From Frankineae bacterium MT45 (lineage in GTDB: Bacteria; Actinomycetota; Actinomycetes; Mycobacteriales; Jatrophihabitantaceae), in contig LT629697.1 of the NCBI GenBank assembly GCA_900100325.1, forward strand, positions 3,035,423-3,099,422: 64,000 nucleotides of DNA. The letters are read 5' to 3'. The position numbers and the translations under genes were made by a program. Under the pieces are notes generated by a model. That model did no database searches and had not been told where the DNA came from. It was given only the letters and a program-made list of their open reading frames with translations. Shown one piece after another: positions 63,148 through 64,000 of this stretch (its first letter is position 1; every line of letters begins with the position of its first letter).

Positions 63148-64000
63148 CTAGCCGACCCGGGAGGTCTCAAGGCGCCCAAGCGCCAGGTCGCCCGAGCTCA
63201 TCGCGGTGATGCAATCCGGTGCCGGCGGATGGTAGTCCCCCTCGTCAACGACGCTCTGGAAGATCTCGTTGAGCTTGGCGAAGTAGAGGTCGATCGACCG
63301 CCCCGCCTGCTCGGTGTCCGGGTACAGAAAGATCGCGCTGGTGTGATCGGTGAATCGGTTGATCCACATGAAGACATCCTCGGAACTGCCCCGGCTGCCG
63401 AAGAGACCCACCTTCGCCGCCGCCAACTCCTCCTCGCCCGGCAACTTCCGCACGTCGACGTAGGAGATCATCGGGGCCGTCCAACCCGGCTTGGTGGTGA
63501 TGCCGTGCTCCGGAGTCACCAACTCCAGCACCCGGTGGTAGGACGTGTCTCCCAACGCCTTCCCATCGACGAAGGCCTGCTGGGCCAGCGCGGCGAGCTG
63601 CAGGAACGAGGTCGCCCCAGCCACACTGAAATGGATCGGAATGAGGCTGGCGAACCAACCGATCGCCCCCCACTCGCCCGGCGTCGCGCGGGTGCTCTTC
63701 GGTGTGAGTCCGAGATACACCGACCGGCCGGTCAACTCGTACTGGGCCAGCGCAGCGGCCGCGAAGATCCCGCCGCTGAACTTGGCTCCGACGCCTTCGC
63801 AGGCCTCGTCGAAACGCGCGGCCCGGGCTGGGTCAAGCAGCGGATACGCCGTGTCGGCCGTGCGCGTGTAGCCATCCTCGCCAACACCAAGATCCAATGG
63901 GAAAGTAGGCAGATCCCCGCCGTTGGACTGGACGATATCGATCCAGCTCCGCACCGTCGGCGACTCCAGATCGAGCTCCGCACTGGCCGCACGCTCCCGC
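63148..64000 (-). CDS. PapA-like condensation-domain acyltransferase (5'-truncated by window edge)
   Basis: At least 284 residues, open at the window end. The C-terminal part shows WGAIGWFASLIPIHFSVAG, GDTSYHRVLELVTPEHG, PMISYVDVRKLPG and VFMWINRFTDHTSAIFLYP, resembling mycobacterial PapA trehalose-ester acyltransferases and related NRPS condensation domains. The HHxxxD motif would lie outside the window. The neighbouring exporter suggests lipid or secondary-metabolite transport. Confidence 0.82.
   Translation of the reverse strand, partial: RERAASAELDLESPTVRSWIDIVQSNGGDLPTFPLDLGVGEDGYTRTADTAYPLLDPARAARFDEACEGVGAKFSGGIFAAAALAQYELTGRSVYLGLTPKSTRATPGEWGAIGWFASLIPIHFSVAGATSFLQLAALAQQAFVDGKALGDTSYHRVLELVTPEHGITTKPGWTAPMISYVDVRKLPGEEELAAAKVGLFGSRGSSEDVFMWINRFTDHTSAIFLYPDTEQAGRSIDLYFAKLNEIFQSVVDEGDYHPPAPDCITAMSSGDLALGRLETSRVG

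Overview
This window is high-GC chromosomal DNA from an actinomycete. The lineage markers are a WhiB1 homologue (83 aa, four Cys), a SigR/RshA (mycothiol-type ZAS anti-sigma) pair next to a PdtaS-type histidine kinase as in mycobacteria, a fused 2-oxoglutarate decarboxylase/dehydrogenase (Kgd, about 1243 aa), a SigF/RsbW pair, a nickel superoxide dismutase with its SodX protease, a sugar ABC transporter without its own ATPase, and many genes that appear leaderless. The genus cannot be fixed from sequence alone; a Frankia/Jatrophihabitans-like lineage is a guess. No prophage, IS element, CRISPR array or rRNA is visible, so this is mostly core chromosome.

Layout. 1-8.1 kb (minus strand): rpmE, prfA, sua5, a WecA-like transferase, two AtpI/AtpZ-like membrane proteins and the ATP synthase operon atpB-E-F-H-A, with atpA cut by the window start. 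prmC, usually found between prfA and sua5, is absent here. 8.3-12.1 kb: a carbohydrate ABC importer (binding lipoprotein and two permeases) with a LacI-type operator. 12.1-21.1 kb: rho with a structured leader, then thrB, thrC, hom, lysA and argS. The argS-lysA junction is an 80-bp tandem repeat that forms a chain of overlapping mini-ORFs.

21.3-25.6 kb: secreted or anchored DUF3105, Met-rich DUF305 and small beta-type proteins beside an OmpR/HK two-component system; a metal-stress role is an inference. 25.8-33.4 kb: tRNA-Arg(CCG) with terminator, an RsbW-like ATPase, an acyl-CoA dehydrogenase-like protein, two GT-C-like membrane proteins and an ABC exporter whose ATPase carries a Pro-rich tail. 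33.6-44.3 kb: kgd, an oxidoreductase, small proteins, malic enzyme, rmlC, sodX/sodN, a phosphatase and rsbW-sigF.

44.4-49.8 kb: a lipid kinase, whiB1, and sigR-rshA-pdtaS. sigR has a candidate self-recognised promoter about 300 bp upstream and an open upstream frame, suggesting a longer isoform like Streptomyces SigR'. 49.8-60.1 kb: ybaK, a hydrolase, SRAP, aroA, rsgA, MOSC, an aminotransferase, hisN, a K+/H+ antiporter pair and others, many with a TANNNT box 6-7 nt before the start codon (leaderless). 60.1-64.0 kb: an EAL phosphodiesterase, an MFS exporter and a partial PapA-like acyltransferase.

The most interesting signals are regulatory: the mini-ORF repeat, the SigR' arrangement, the overlapping back-to-back -10 boxes at 55.79 kb, the duplicated prfA start and the rho leader. 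No wholly new multi-gene system can be proven from sequence alone; the 21.3-25.6 kb cluster is the best candidate for an undescribed functional unit.
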